Position numbers and translations under genes: made by a program. 64,000 bases of DNA from Ahaetulla prasina (lineage: Eukaryota > Chordata > Lepidosauria > Squamata > Colubridae): assembly GCF_028640845.1 (NCBI RefSeq), contig NC_080541.1, positions 8,222,935-8,286,934 of the forward strand, written 5' to 3'. A model generated the notes under the pieces. The model did not search any database and was not told where the DNA came from. It was given only the letters and a program-made list of their open reading frames with translations. Shown piece after piece: positions 21,880 through 33,406 of the stretch. The stretch's first letter is position 1, and every line of letters begins with the position of its first letter.

Positions 21880-22650
21880 TGTTGGATTCAGATTGGGTCA
21901 CACGTTGGCGATGTTAGAACAGAGGCTGGACAGCCACTTATTAGGGACTAGCTGAAAGCCAATGCTTCACTACGAAACTATGTGAGCGGGGTTGATAAAT
22001 TGGCACCTAAAGCCTGAAACTTAATGTAGAATGTGTAACTCTGTAGCATCAGAGCCTGTCAATATAAGGCAACTGGCAGTTGGAACAGAGAGGGAAGGGG
22101 AGTAGAATGTCCCAACCTGCAGGCTGAATGAGTCGTGCTGGCCAAGCCCATGCCCGGTTTAGTGAAGGGGTAGCATCAGAACCTGTCAATATAAGGCAAC
22201 TGGCAGTTGGAACAGAGAGGGAGGGGGAGTAGAATATCCCAGCCTGCAGGCTGGATGAGTCGCATGCTGGCCAAGCCCACACCCGATTTAGCGAAGGGGT
22301 AGCATCAGAGCATGTTAATATAAGGCAACTGGCAGTTGGAACAGAGTTCTTTTCAGGTGGGGAGGGGGAGTAGAATATCTAACTCTGTAGCATCAGAGCG
22401 TGTGAATATACTGTATATGAATATACTGTATATGAAATACTAATGATCTGATGGTCATTTCGAAAAATCCTTTCTTAGCGAGCACCTAGAAGCCAAGAGG
22501 CAAATTTCAAGTTTGTAGGCTTTTCAGTTCTGAAGATTTCGTGATGAGTGAGTAGTATTTGGCTTTTATATATATAGATTCTTGAATTTGGATCCTTGCA
22601 CTGAGAAGGGATGTGTTAGATATCACCTTTCCAATTCTATCCCTTTATTT
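21880..22650 (+). mobile_element. Possible CR1 3' end split by a Helitron
   Basis: The sequence GAACAGAGGCTGGACAGCCA before 21948 resembles a CR1 3' region. After the Helitron it seems to continue (TTCTTGAATTTGGATCCTTG, then CCAATTCTATCCC). It is diverged and uncertain. Confidence 0.35.
21948..22578 (-). mobile_element. Non-autonomous Helitron-like element
   Basis: On the minus strand it starts TCTATATATATAAAAGCC and ends GCTTTCAGCTAG. It is bounded by A on the 5' side and T on the 3' side, the A^T target and TC...CTAG ends of Helitrons. It carries about 2.5 tandem units of roughly 125-130 bp at about 22047-22400, each with CATCAGAGC, AATATAAGGCAACTGGCAGT and a CGAAGGGG-like end. The related copy at 56643-59326 has two units. 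No Rep/helicase is encoded. Confidence 0.68.
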
Positions 22651-22954
22651 GGTTTGGGGAGTTTTAAAACTCCGGAATTCTCCTCTAGAACGTCCAAACT
22701 AAATTCCACACTGGAATTGTTGGGGTTGAACAGCACCAAGCTGGAGAAAGCTGATATGGTTTGTGTTGATACAGTTGGTCATTGAATTGAGGAACCTTCA
22801 TTGTCATCCTTACTGACAAACAATGGGGTTCACTCTATTTTCCTGTCATTAAATAGGGCAAGTGGAGTCAACACAGAATCCAGATAGACAAATGAATGGA
22901 AAAACCAATTGGTCTTGTGGCACCTTAAATACTATCATCTATCTATCATCCATC

Positions 22955-22956
22955 CA

Positions 22957-23019
<63 letters not shown>

Positions 23020-23020
23020 G
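22955..23020 (+). repeat. (TC)n with (CTAT)n flanks
   Basis: About 24 TC units between short CATC/CTAT runs. Confidence 0.95.
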
Positions 23021-23026
23021 AACATA

Positions 23027-23396
23027 CAGGTTGTCCTCGAGTTACGACCACAATCAAGCCCAAAACTGACGTTGCTACATGAAACGTTTCTTAAGTGAGT
23101 TTGCCCCATTTTACAACTTTTTGTGCTGCAATTGTTACGTGAGTCATTGCATTTGTTCCCTTAGTCACAGGGTTGTTAAGTGAATCTGTATCCCCCCCCT
23201 TAACTTTGCTTGTCAGAAGGTCGCAAAAGCGGATCACGTGACCGCTTGCCAAGGATCTGAATTTTGGTCACATGACGAGGGGGCGATGCTGCAACGGTTG
23301 TAAGCATGAAAACGGGTCACAAGTTGCTTTTTTTTCCAGTGCTATTGTCACTTTGGACGGTCACTAAATGAACTGTTGTAACTCAAGAACTGCCTG
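23027..23396 (+). mobile_element. TA-flanked MITE (CAGGTAGTCCTCGA family)
   Basis: It starts CAGGTTGTCCTCGAGTTACG after TA and ends GTAACTCAAGAACTGCCTG. Interior as at 12621. Non-coding. Confidence 0.8.
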
Positions 23397-23399
23397 CAT

Positions 23400-25390
23400 T
23401 GTATGCCTTTCCATTCACAAAATGGCTGCCGTAAGAGAGACAGCCAGTTTTTACCAAGCATGGATTTGCCACAAAATTCCTGTCAGGGTTCCAAGCAAAA
23501 ATGGCTTCCAGGGCTGACAATTCCCTGCCTTAACCTTTCGATCAGCAGATTATTTCTCTTCGTTTGTTTGTTTTTCCCGAATAGGTGACAATATTTCCAA
23601 ACTAAACTCCAGGTTTTCTAAGAACGTTTATGCTGTCCATTGGGCATCTGGAGACTTTCTTAGAAAGTCTCTTAAAAATAAAGTTTCTTAGAAATAAAGA
23701 CAAGGCCGATATTTTCCTTTGCAACAAACCAACTTTTTTTAAAAAAAACAACAACGAATAAGTGATATTTTTTAACGTAGAAAAAAAACTAAGACATGAA
23801 AACTGTTGTGCACTGTAAATGTACTGACATTGTTGAGTGATCTGTTGGGACCTCCCAGGGTAAATATTTGTGGCCTGAAGCTCAGTTGCTTCATTTCAGA
23901 AGCAACAATTTTAAGTTTGAAGACCCGACACGACTTCGTGTTGCTTCTGACCCAGCAGATGAACCCAGTCAATCTACTGAAATTTATTGACTGGATTAAA
24001 TTATCTGGCAGGCCCCCGATTACTGGTTTGCCATCTCTTTAAGATCCTCTTGTCTCAGCTCCCTGTTCTATCCAGGAGTAGCAGAGCTACAGTGATTTTC
24101 AGTGTCGATCCAATGAAAAGTATCGAACGCTGCGGCTGGCTTGGGTTCGAAATGAACACAGAAAGGGCCCCATCCTGAAGGAAAGGTGTGTTAACCTCCA
24201 TTCAGGAGCTTGTCGACACCATTCTCGCATCTTCATGTGGGTGTGCGTCCGTGAGTGGGTGTACGTGTGTACATGTGGAGGATGCTTCTGTTGGACCTTT
24301 GATGGCCTAGTGTGTGAAGAGCTTGAATAGATTTCCACAGGAAATGCTGATATGGACTTTCCTGCCTGCAACACGATGCAGGGTAAATTTATGGGTTAAA
24401 ACAACCTTCCCCTGAATTGGTATCTTCCAGATGTGTTCAGATGTCATAATGCATGTTTCAACATTTTCATGAAACCTCTGTATTCTGTAAGCTTCCATGC
24501 ATGTTGGCTAAGAATTCTAGAGCTTGTTATCCTTATACATCTGGAAAGGTATCAGGTTGGGGAAGGATGGGTTGGAAATATTCCCATATGAGCCAATTAT
24601 GCAGAGCAACAATAACACAAACCAAAAGGTGATGGATTTAGCTCAACTTTGGGCAGAAATGGATTTAATTGCTTGTTGACTTTTTGGCTAAGTTCAGGTG
24701 AACTATTTCATATGTCAATGCAAATGTATTTAATTGTTATTTCTGTATTGATGGGAATCAATACAGTAGTACTGAATTTTTCTAAATTTTGCAATGTAGT
24801 TCTCCAGCTTTTTTTTTTATTAAAACAAAAACAAGGTGTACCAAATTTTATTTGCTAGGGAAAAAAAATGTTGTATCAGGAAAATGAATCAATGAACATA
24901 TTGCCTATATGTGGTGAAATGACTTTGAAAACGAGTACAAAGCTTCTTATGGATTTTTCAAAACCGCCTTAAAATAGATGCAGAAATCTGATGGAAATGA
25001 GCTTAGAAAAGAAAAGAAAAGAAAAGAAAATTGGACAGAAATTAGAAATGAACAGAATTCTGCATCTATAACACCTAGAGACTACTATGTTTGGGAGAGA
25101 TATTTAAAATGGTTTTCCCATGTCAAATGCAATCCTGCTTTTGCAATTTGCACAGCAAATACAGGGTGTAATCCCATGGCATCTAAAAGACTTCCAAATC
25201 TACATGACACAAATAATTGGGTACTAAAGCTAGAACTGTGAAAATACAATTTTGCCTGATGTCAACTCTGAAAGTATCAGAAAGTACCTACAGAAAACTC
25301 TTGATTTCGTAAAGAAGGGTGTGGAAAGGTGTCTGTTAAAAGAGAATACCTTTGATATCTGAATTGGCTTTAAAACAGGTGTATTTTATA
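23400..25390. other. About 2 kb without recognised genes
   Basis: Mostly single-copy looking AT-rich sequence with short poly(A)/(T) runs and an (AAAAG)n run at about 25008-25030. No open frame has features of a real protein. Confidence 0.45.
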
Positions 25391-25404
25391 CGTTTTTCAC
25401 ATAT

Positions 25405-25646
25405 CACACACGGTGGTGCAGTGGCTGAGAGGTGGAGCTCTCGCCTCACAATCACCAGGTTGTGAGTTCAATCCTAGGTAGAGGCAGATATTTCCCTCTC
25501 TGGGCACAATGAGAATATATCTGCTGGATATAACTCCGCATTGGCGACAGGAAGGGCATCCAGCCAGTAAACGCTCAGCTCCATTCAGTTGCCAAGACTC
25601 CACCCCGCAAGGGATTATGGGGTCATTAAATGAAGATGATGACACA
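25405..25646 (+). mobile_element. tRNA-derived SINE with GAT-type tail
   Basis: The head has A box GTGCAGTGGCTGAG and B box TGAGTTCAATCC. The body has GACAGGAAGGGCATCCAGCC and the tail is GAAGATGATGACA. A 10-bp TSD TTTCACATAT lies at 25395-25404 and 25647-25656. Confidence 0.88.
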
Positions 25647-25659
25647 TTTCACATATGCA

Positions 25660-26595
25660 TAAAATGATTCTGGAGTTTTATGTGTATTTTATGTCTAGCA
25701 AACGGGAAGGAATATTTTTTTTTGGTATGTTCAAAAGCATATGCTGTACAGGTAAATTTTGTCAATTCAAAGTCCGCTAAATCAGGGTCTGTTAAGTCAA
25801 GAACTTAACTACAGTTGAAGCGTGGTAGTCACAGCATGCTCCCGAACTCCATGCAAACTGTTGGTTCAAAGGAATTGTGTGTTGCAGTGATGAAACAGAG
25901 CTAGGAAAACCATATTGAGCCATGGAAGCTAACTGAAATAAAACCCAGCAGAGAGAGAGAGAAAAAAGGAAAATAACAAAAAATAACATGCAATAGAACA
26001 GAGACAAAATAAAACATGAAAAAGACCGAAAGAAGGTACTAATTACTCCTATTCACGGCATGGAGAAAATGAGCATTTAAATCATTGTTTCTTAAACTAA
26101 ACAATTTGAAGTCATGTGGACTTCAACACCTAGAATTCCCCAGCCATCATGTCCTAAAGTTGCCAAGTTTGAGAAACACGGATGCAAAACATATTTTTTT
26201 AAAAAAAAAACTAAATTATTAGCCTCCTTAATGGTAATAACAATTTTGCACAATTGGACTGCTGCAGGAAACATTGTCTGTTTTCTAAACGCTGATTTGT
26301 TAAAAATCCACTAACTAGTATTCTCATTTTTGGGGAACAAATAGTCAAAAATGTGTTAGCTGTGCTTTTCTTGAGTTTCTGAAGGAGACGGTGAACGTCA
26401 ATCTAAAAAATAAATGAAAAGTTTTTTAAAAATATTTTTAATACGAATGTTCCTGATTGAAATGGAACATCCAAGGAAAGGGAAGAGAAATTTCAATGAA
26501 ACTCCAAAAATGTCCAAGAAGTTCTACACATAATCCCAAATTAAATGATGAGTCTTTGAGATGCCATAATATTTTTGGTTGGTTTTTACTTTGAA
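25660..26595. other. Unassigned DNA with a worn palindromic MITE
   Basis: No gene. At about 26083-26180 a diverged copy of the CCAACCTTGGCAACTT family can be seen (TGTGGACTTCAACACC, AAGTTGCCAAGTTTGAG), without a clear TSD. Confidence 0.45.
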
Positions 26596-26605
26596 TGATC
26601 TACAT

Positions 26606-26703
26606 CAGTGGTCTCCAACCTTGGCAACTTTAAGACTTGTGGACTTCAACTCCTTGGAGTTGAAGTCCACAAGTCTTAAAGTTGCCAAGGTTGGAGAACA
26701 CTG
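26606..26703. mobile_element. Palindromic hAT MITE, 98 bp
   Basis: Nearly perfect hairpin starting CAGTGGTCTCCAACCTTGGC. The TSD ATCTACAT is at 26598-26605 and 26704-26711. The right TSD copy is shared with the next MITE. Confidence 0.93.
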
Positions 26704-26711
26704 ATCTACAT

Positions 26712-26816
26712 CAATGTTTCTCAATGTCAGGAGCTTTAAGATGGCTGGACTTCAACACCCAGAATTCTGGGAGTTGAGGCCCACCGTCTTAAAGTTGGTG
26801 AGGTTGACAAACACTG
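26712..26816. mobile_element. Palindromic hAT MITE, second copy in tandem
   Basis: A more diverged relative (CAATGTTTCTCAATGTC...GGTTGACAAACACTG). It is flanked by ATCTACAT at 26704-26711 and 26817-26824, so the two MITEs sit between three copies of one 8-bp target. Confidence 0.9.
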
Positions 26817-26824
26817 ATCTACAT

Positions 26825-27555
26825 GGATAAAATGATTGGAATGATTAAATCTGCTGTCAATGAACTTAGAGTTGGGTGAAAAGTATCAAGTTGTATCAAC
26901 AGTTGAGTTGTGTTACTATGTGATCCCAACAAAATAATTCTTGTGTCTCGGTCTCATTTCTTTTCTTGGTCATCTCCATGTTGGGAGATCTAGACCTAAC
27001 ACAGGGCCTTCCCAATGCCATACTTGATTCAGCAGAATGGCTTCCTAGGCAGATGAGCAGACAACAATGTATTGCAGCTTATTTGAAGAACGGAAACTGT
27101 ACCAGACTAATGTTTACAAAGTCCAAGTTGACGGTAAACCCCTGTAAAATATCTGTAATTTATGCAAGGGATTGGATGTTTTCTTTTCTCTTTTTTTTCC
27201 CTTTTCCTGTCTTTTCTCTTGTAACGAATGCACTAAGCAACCCTGTATATATTTTACAACGTCTTTACAAAACAAGAGAAAAAAAAAAACCAATGCAGAG
27301 AGAGAATCACTTACTGTAGTGTTGTAAAATAAATGCACTTTTTCTAATTTTTTCATTAAAATCTTATGGCACGTTTTCAAACGCATATGGGCTTATTTTA
27401 TAAACAGCAATACCAAAGCGGAAGATCTCAAGGAAATCTGCTTTAAAAATACTCTTCTGTTGGGAGAAAATAATGCAGACACTTTTCGTCTACACACACA
27501 CACTTGAACACACACACACAAATGTGTTTATCTTTTTGAACTGTGGTGCTTGTGC
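26825..27555. other. Apparently single-copy DNA with a candidate poly(A) site
   Basis: No protein gene. TAAAATAAATGCAC gives AATAAA at 27328-27333, followed by T-rich TTTTTCTAATTTTTTC, which looks like a mature 3' end. A long alternative KCNK9 3' end or a non-coding transcript is possible but unproven. A short (CA)n run lies at about 27486-27522. Confidence 0.4.
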
Positions 27556-27559
27556 TATG

Positions 27560-27735
27560 GTTGTCCCAAAGATGCCTTTTTTTCAAGAGGCAACTGGATT
27601 TTCTGTTTTTTCTTTGAAGATGTTTCTCATCAAGAAGAAACTTCTTGGATGAGAAGTGAAACATCTTTTTCAAGAGACAAAACTTGAAAAAAAGCACCTT
27701 TGGGACAACCATGACCTGGATGACTGAGAATCTCC
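27560..27735. repeat. Foldback repeat unit
   Basis: One unit of the family seen at 7029-7560. GTTGTCCCAAAGATGCC and its complement GCACCTTTGGGACAACC face each other around AAGAAACTTCTTGGATGAG. Confidence 0.75.
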
Positions 27736-27884
27736 ACAGACACTTGTGCTATGATGTTTGTTACACACTAACGTAGTGATATGGACACCTGCAACTCCAA
27801 GGTTGTTGGTCAGAAGATGAAATGCTGAAATAGTCTGGTATCTCCAATCTCCCAGTGTTTGTTCTATGGGGAGGACTGTTGTTT

Positions 27885-28130
27885 TTTGTGGTTCGGTTGC
27901 TAAGTCATGTCCATCACTTCATGACCCAATGGAACATAGTGCACCAGGCCCACTTGTTTTCCGCTGTCTCCATGAATTTGCCCAAACTCATGTCCATTGC
28001 ATCAATGACACTATCTAATCATCTCAATCTTTCCCAACATCAGGGTCTTTTCCATTGAGTCTTCTCTTTAGTGATTGAGCGTCAGCTTCAGGATCTGTCC
28101 TTCCAAAGAAAAATGAACGTTCTCTTCTTA
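27885..28130 (-). mobile_element. Old BovB/RTE-like LINE fragment
   Basis: Weak similarity to the minus-strand 3' end of the BovB at 56742-57720: GTTGCTAAGTCATGTCCATC, then CATGAATTTGCCC, CAATCTTTCCCA and CTTCAGGATCTG in the same order. Strongly decayed. Confidence 0.45.
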
Positions 28131-28265
28131 GCTCTGCTTCCTGCTGAAAATCATAGATTGTGTCTTCATAGGATCTGGTGGAAACCAGAGTGAAGATTCG
28201 GCTTCTGTGAGAAGACTCACATTTACAGGTGAACAGCTTTAACCGGCCTTAAGAAAGACTAAAGG

Positions 28266-28603
28266 CAGGGGTGAAATCCAGCAGGTTCTGACAGGTTCTG
28301 GAGAACCAGTAGCAGAAATTTTCAGCAGTTCGGAGAACCGAGAGTGGAAATTTTGAGTAGTTCAGAGAACCGGCAAATACCACCTCTGGCTGGCCCCAGA
28401 GTGGGGTGGAAATGGAGAGTTTGCAACATCCTTCCCCCAGGAGTGGGGAGGGAATGGGGATTTTGCAGTATCCTTCCCCTGGAATGGGGTGGGAATGGAG
28501 ATTTTGCAGTATCCTTCCCCTGCCACACCCACCAAGCCACACCATGCCCACTAAGCCATGCCCACAGAACTGGTAGTGAAAAAAAAATTGGATTTCACCA
28601 CTG
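28266..28603. mobile_element. hAT-like MITE (CAGTGGTGGGTTTCA family)
   Basis: It starts CAGGGGTGAAATCCAGCAGG and ends TTGGATTTCACCACTG. The interior repeats GAATGGGGATTTTGCAGTAT two to three times. Flanks ACTAAAGG and TCTAAGGG match at 6 of 8, a worn TSD. Confidence 0.75.
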
Positions 28604-28649
28604 TCTAAGGGTTATGTAGGATGACCATGATGAATAAATGAATGAATAA

Positions 28650-28653
28650 AGAT

Positions 28654-28695
<42 letters not shown>

Positions 28696-28805
28696 GATAG
28701 ATGAAAGATCATAGACATATGATAGATAGATATCATAGATAGATAGCTATCATATGATAGATAGGAGGTCGAAATAGCTAGGTAGATAGGTAGATGGATG
28801 GATGG
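28650..28805 (+). repeat. (GATA)n array
   Basis: Interrupted GATA/GGTA/GGAT units over about 150 bases. Confidence 0.95.
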
Positions 28806-28814
28806 ATGAATAGA

Positions 28815-29020
28815 AAGATGTTCATAGCTTTAATGACACTATCTAACCATCTCATTCTCTGCCATCCTTTTCTCTTTTTGCCTTCAGTTTTTCCCAGTAT
28901 AAGGTTTTTCCAAAAAGTCCTCCCTTTTCATTTGGTGATCAAAGTATTTGAGCTTCAGCTTCAGTATCTCTCTTTCCAAAGAAAACTCAGGGTTGGTTTC
29001 CTTTAGGATTGACCGATTGG
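28815..29020 (-). mobile_element. Old BovB/RTE-like LINE fragment
   Basis: Shares with 56900-57050 the ordered motifs TCTCATTCTCTGCC, AAAGTATTTGAGCTTCAG, CAGGGTTGGTTTCCTTTAGG. Diverged and non-functional. Confidence 0.5.
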
Positions 29021-29099
29021 ATGGATGAATATCATAAAAATGGTCCCCCTTTTTTTCTCATCGGTCCATCCATCACTGTTCCACCATCTTAACGTGGCA

Positions 29100-29325
29100 A
29101 ATGTCTATGGAGATTTTCAGTCATCCAGGTCATGGTTATCCCAAAGGATCCTTCCATTCCCTACCATCCAGTCAGAGCTGAAGAAGCTTCTTGGATGAGA
29201 AGCGAAATGTCTTCCAAGAAAAAAATAACTCCCAGAATTCCTCAGCCAGCATGGAATTGAATTGTGGAGTTGAAGTCCACAAGTTGTAAAGTTGGCAAGG
29301 TTGGAACTCCCTGAAATATGGAGTG
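29100..29325. repeat. Foldback unit fused to a palindromic MITE half
   Basis: 29100-29220 is a unit of the GAAGCTTCTT family. 29221-29325 is part of the CCAACCTTGGCAACTT MITE (GTGGAGTTGAAGTCCACAAG). Confidence 0.6.
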
Positions 29326-30395
29326 AAGGTAAGTGTTGATGTTCTGACAGATGAACCCAATCAAAGCAAGCACGGTTGAGAAAGTTTTGAATGCAAAATT
29401 TTATTAAATACATTGTTTCATGACTGATGAGGGCAAAACCAGATCTAGCTAATTCCCATGAAAACCCCTAATTCCTGTGCGTAATTAGAGTATAGGATTC
29501 TCCCTCTTCCTATTAGTGCAGGTCACATTGTCCAATTGAGTCTCATTGAATTGTTATGAGAAAAAGTCTTTGGCTTTGGCAAACAACTGCTGAAGTGTCC
29601 TTGGCTCCCAAGCTCATCATCTTGATGTCTGGAGCCTACATTCCATCTTCCCCCTGCTTTGTTGGCAAGCTAGAAGTGATAATGGTTGCAACAGCAAAAG
29701 CACACATCAAAACCTGACAATAAGGACGAACATCTGCCACTCCAACTCTTTGACAAATCTTGACCTGGGTAATACAGACATTGATAGCCAATAGTTCAGC
29801 ACCTCTTCGCTCAGGGGTGTCTGCAAGGTGACTGTGATGACCCCGAGCATGGCATGAAGGCAACACAGCCAGAGAACCGGTATGAGTCCCTTTATTGGCA
29901 CCAACTTTGGCCCCAACATCCCATTTACTCTCCAACCTGGAGAAAAGCTTTTCCACAAACCTGCAGCAACTTCTGTCTGCAGATACTTCAGTCCAAACAT
30001 TGTAAGCAGAATGACTGCAATCAATCACTCCAGCAGGGCGAGGAAATGAGTCCAAGAAGCAAAGAATCATGGCAATAAGTCCAGCAAGGCAAGATAAGCA
30101 CACAGAAGCACGGCAATAATTCAAACAGTCAGAAGGGATGCCAGGATGCAGGCCACAAATCTCAACACTAGATGAATTCAGTGTTTGTTCCTGACAAACA
30201 CCCCTCCCAACTGCCTCTCCTTTAAACTCCATCCCCAGGTGTGTGCCTTGTGAAGGGAATCAGGGCCCTTTCCTTCCTCGTAAGCCACGCAACCCTTCCC
30301 CAGTTTCCTCCACAGCCAACGGAGCCACTCTCCCACTCTCTGCCAGCTGTTCGTCTCCCATCTCAGATTCAGACTCCGACGGGGGCATGACAGTG
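29326..30395. other. Unassigned block, possibly LTR-derived
   Basis: About 1 kb with no supported gene. GACGGGGGCATGACA at about 30377-30391 could be the terminus (minus-strand TGTCATGCCCCC) of an LTR-type element, but the other end and TSD were not identified. Confidence 0.3.
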
Positions 30396-30399
30396 ACAC

Positions 30400-30885
30400 T
30401 GAAAAGATCAGGATGTAAAAAAGATGTTGAGACTTTAGAAAGAGTGCAGAGAAGAGCAACAAAGATGATTAGGGGACTGGAGGCTAAAACATATGAAGAA
30501 CGGTTGCAGGAACTCGGTATGCCTAGTTTAATGAAAAGAAGGGAGACATGATAGCAGTGTTGCCAATATCTCAGGGGTTGTCACAAAGAAGATGGAGTCA
30601 AGTTATTCTCCTAAGTACCTGAGGGCAGGACAAGAAGCAATGGGTGGAAACTAAGCAAGGAGAGAAGCAACTTAGAACTAAGGAGAAATTTCCTGACAGT
30701 TAGAACAATTAATTAGTGGAACAACTTGCCTGCAGAAGTTGTAAATGCTCCAACACCGGAAATTTTAAAGAAAATATTGGATAACCATTTGTCTGAAGTG
30801 GTGTAGGGTTTCCTGCCTGGGCAGGGGGTTGGACTAGAAGGCCTCCAAGGTCCCTTCCAACTCTGTTATTATTATTATTATTAAG
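30400..30885 (+). mobile_element. CR1-type LINE 3' end with (ATT)n tail
   Basis: Frame 30420-30551 encodes [20 protein letters not shown]. The 3' UTR carries GGGGGTTGGACTAGAAGG and ends in TTATTATTATTA rather than ATTCT units. Confidence 0.85.
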
Positions 30886-32215
30886 GATGTATATAATTGA
30901 AGCTTGGCTTATTTTCAAGGGCATCTTGCTCAACTTTTGGCTGTACTATTATGGGTATCATCTTGATTTTCTTTTGGCCAAATCCATTGGACACCCTTTC
31001 TCATGTTCGAATGATTTCACCAACTCTCCCGATGAGGTACCTTGTTTATAAAACCAGAGATTTTGTTCTTAACAAGATCAATGTCAACTCACAAAGCATC
31101 CCTTGCCAGTGGGGATGGGAAACTGGCGAAACTGTACAGCAGCAAAAAAAAACCAGATGCACATTCCACGCTTATCTCCCTCAAGGCTGTATCCCAGGGA
31201 TACCTACAGCAGTTGAAGGGGAGTGACCTATACAACCCCTGAAATTGCTCCGTTGGTGAATGTGATTGATGACACACCCTGGGTGGGGGGGAGGAGGGGG
31301 GAAAAAGGGTCATAATTTGAGTGTAAGTTATGTCAGGTCAGAGCTGGCATCACTTGAGAACTGCTGACATGAAGCTTCTAATAAAGAGTTGGATTTCTTT
31401 TGAAGCTTGGTTCAAGACTTATGATTTAATTAGGGCATCCGTCGGAACCCTGACAATCAAAGGACAGACTGGCCTTTGAACTGGAGCGAGTGGCACAGTG
31501 CACAGAGAAAGTTGCACTTGAGCTTAAAAAAGACAACTGTCAATTCATCTGCCCGACCCTCATTTTAACTGACTCGCTGTCATCCATCACATGTATATCA
31601 ATGTCCCCTGAAAGCCTTTTGACATTCACATCATGGCATTTGAAATAATCTTGTCCTCTGAAATAATCTTCCTTATTTTTCCGTGTGTCAACAGAGATGC
31701 AGAAACAAAAATGGCATTGTTCCCAACTCAGCTAGGGATTCTAATATGAACAGGATACCTTAGGGGAGCTAAAAGCCAAAGCAATCTCTAATTTAGGACA
31801 CATTTTCTCATGCAAATTAGCATTGCTTTTGGCAATATACTTTCTGATGGAAGAGATCTGCAGAAACCGAATTAAAATTAAACCTTGTATATTCCACTTT
31901 TTTGTTTTTAATGCGTTGGGACACATTTCCACATAGGACGAGACACATTTTGACTCTGCCTGTTTCAATCATATTTATTCTGAAATAAAACAAAGGTCAC
32001 TTGGGGAATATTTCACGGAATCTACTGCAAAAATGCATATAAGTTGCTCTATTGTGTTCGTGAAAACTGTAATCCACAGCCATGCTTGGGGAAAAAAAAA
32101 GTATCTTATCCAGAATTATCTTACACCTTTCTCTGTCTGAGGACAAATTATTGAAAGGAGATGTCAACAACCTAAAGCCAGAAGGCCTTATTTCATCTCA
32201 TCCTTAGCTGCTGCA
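30886..32215. other. Unassigned DNA with a possible LTR fragment
   Basis: No supported gene. About 31331-31455 has AATAAAGAGTTGG and ends GGAACCCTGACA, resembling the R-U5 end of the LTR at 55112-55507. Its 5' part is not evident. The remainder is AT-rich and apparently single copy. Confidence 0.35.
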
Positions 32216-32218
32216 AGT

Positions 32219-32330
32219 ACCGTATTTTTTGGAGTATAGGACGCACTTTTTCCCTCCTAAAGGAGGGTGAAAATTTGGGTGCGTCTTATGCACCAAATGT
32301 AGCCCCACCCACCCACCGGCCCCCACCTTT
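32219..32330. mobile_element. MITE-like end (CCGTATTTTTTGGAG)
   Basis: TACCGTATTTTTTGGAGTAT followed by GGACGCACTTTTTCCC and GGTGCGTCTTATGC, resembling TA-inserting miniature elements. The right end is unclear. Confidence 0.45.
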
Positions 32331-32950
32331 TGGCCTATGCCTCCCAGCAATTTACCTCCTTGCAGCAAAAAGCCTGTTTCAGCTTCAGCACAGCCTGATT
32401 AGCACAATCAGCTGATTGTCAGTTGGATCAGCCTCCCGACCCTCAGCTGTTTCAGGCCGCAAGGATTGCCATTGCCTATTGCCGCACAGGCCTCTGCTGT
32501 TTGCTGCAAGGAGGCAAATTGCTCAGAGGCAGATTTTTTTTTTGTGCTAATCAGGCTGTGCTGAAAATGAAACTAAAGCAGGCTGTTTGTTGTTTGTTAC
32601 AATGAGACAAATTGCTGGGAGGCAGATGCAGATTTTTTCCCTTATTTTCCTCCCCAAAAAAGCCAACACGGTTCTAGGCTACATTAACAGAGAGATAGAA
32701 TCAAGAAGAGCAACTAAGATGATTAAAGGCCTGGAGACCAAAACATATGAAGAACAGTTGCAGGATTTGGGTTTGGCTAAACTAGAGAAAAGAAGGACTA
32801 GGTGGGACATGATAGCAGTATTCCAGTATTTGAGAGGTTGCCACAAAGAGGAGTGGGGTCAATTTATTTTTCAAAGCACCAGAAAGCAGGACAAGAAGCA
32901 ATGGATGGAAATTAACTAAGGAGAGAACAATGATAATTAGGGGGATAGAG

Positions 32951-33215
32951 CAGAGGTGGGTTTCAGCAGGTTCTGACCTGCTGGAGAACTGGTAGCGGAA
33001 ATTCTGAGTAGTTCGAAGAACCAGTAGTAAAAATTTTGACTGGCCCCACCCCCATCTATTCTCTGCCTCCCAAGTCCCAGCTGATTGGGAAGAAATGGGG
33101 ATTTTGCAGTAACCTTCCCCTGTCACACCCATCAAGCCATGCCCACCAAGCCATGCCACACCCACCAAGCCACATCTACAGAACCGGTAGTAAAAAATTT
33201 TGAAACCCACCACCG
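32951..33215. mobile_element. hAT-like MITE with perfect 8-bp TSD
   Basis: It starts CAGAGGTGGGTTTCAGCAGG and ends TTTTGAAACCCACCACCG. TSD GGATAGAG at 32943-32950 and 33216-33223. It is the best-supported copy of the CAGTGGTGGGTTTCA family. Confidence 0.93.
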
Positions 33216-33406
33216 GGATAGAGGCTTAAAGATATAAAGAACGGTTGCTGGAATTAGGTATGTCTAATTTAACAAAAAGAAGGATTACATGTGGCATAAC
33301 AGCAGTGTTCCAATATGTAAGAGGCTGTCGCAAAGAGAGGGTCAACCTATTCTCCACAGTTCCTGAAGGCAGGATGAGAAGCAATAGATGGAAACCCATC
33401 AAGGAC

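Noticed and set aside
22047..22400. Regular repeat units resembling a CRISPR array
   Set aside because: Units of about 125 bp in vertebrate DNA inside a Helitron-like element; there are no short repeats with unique spacers and no cas genes.
29636..30232. 198-codon minus-strand frame
   Set aside because: No recognisable domain, no splice or promoter context, and competing frames on both strands; probably chance or an old repeat.
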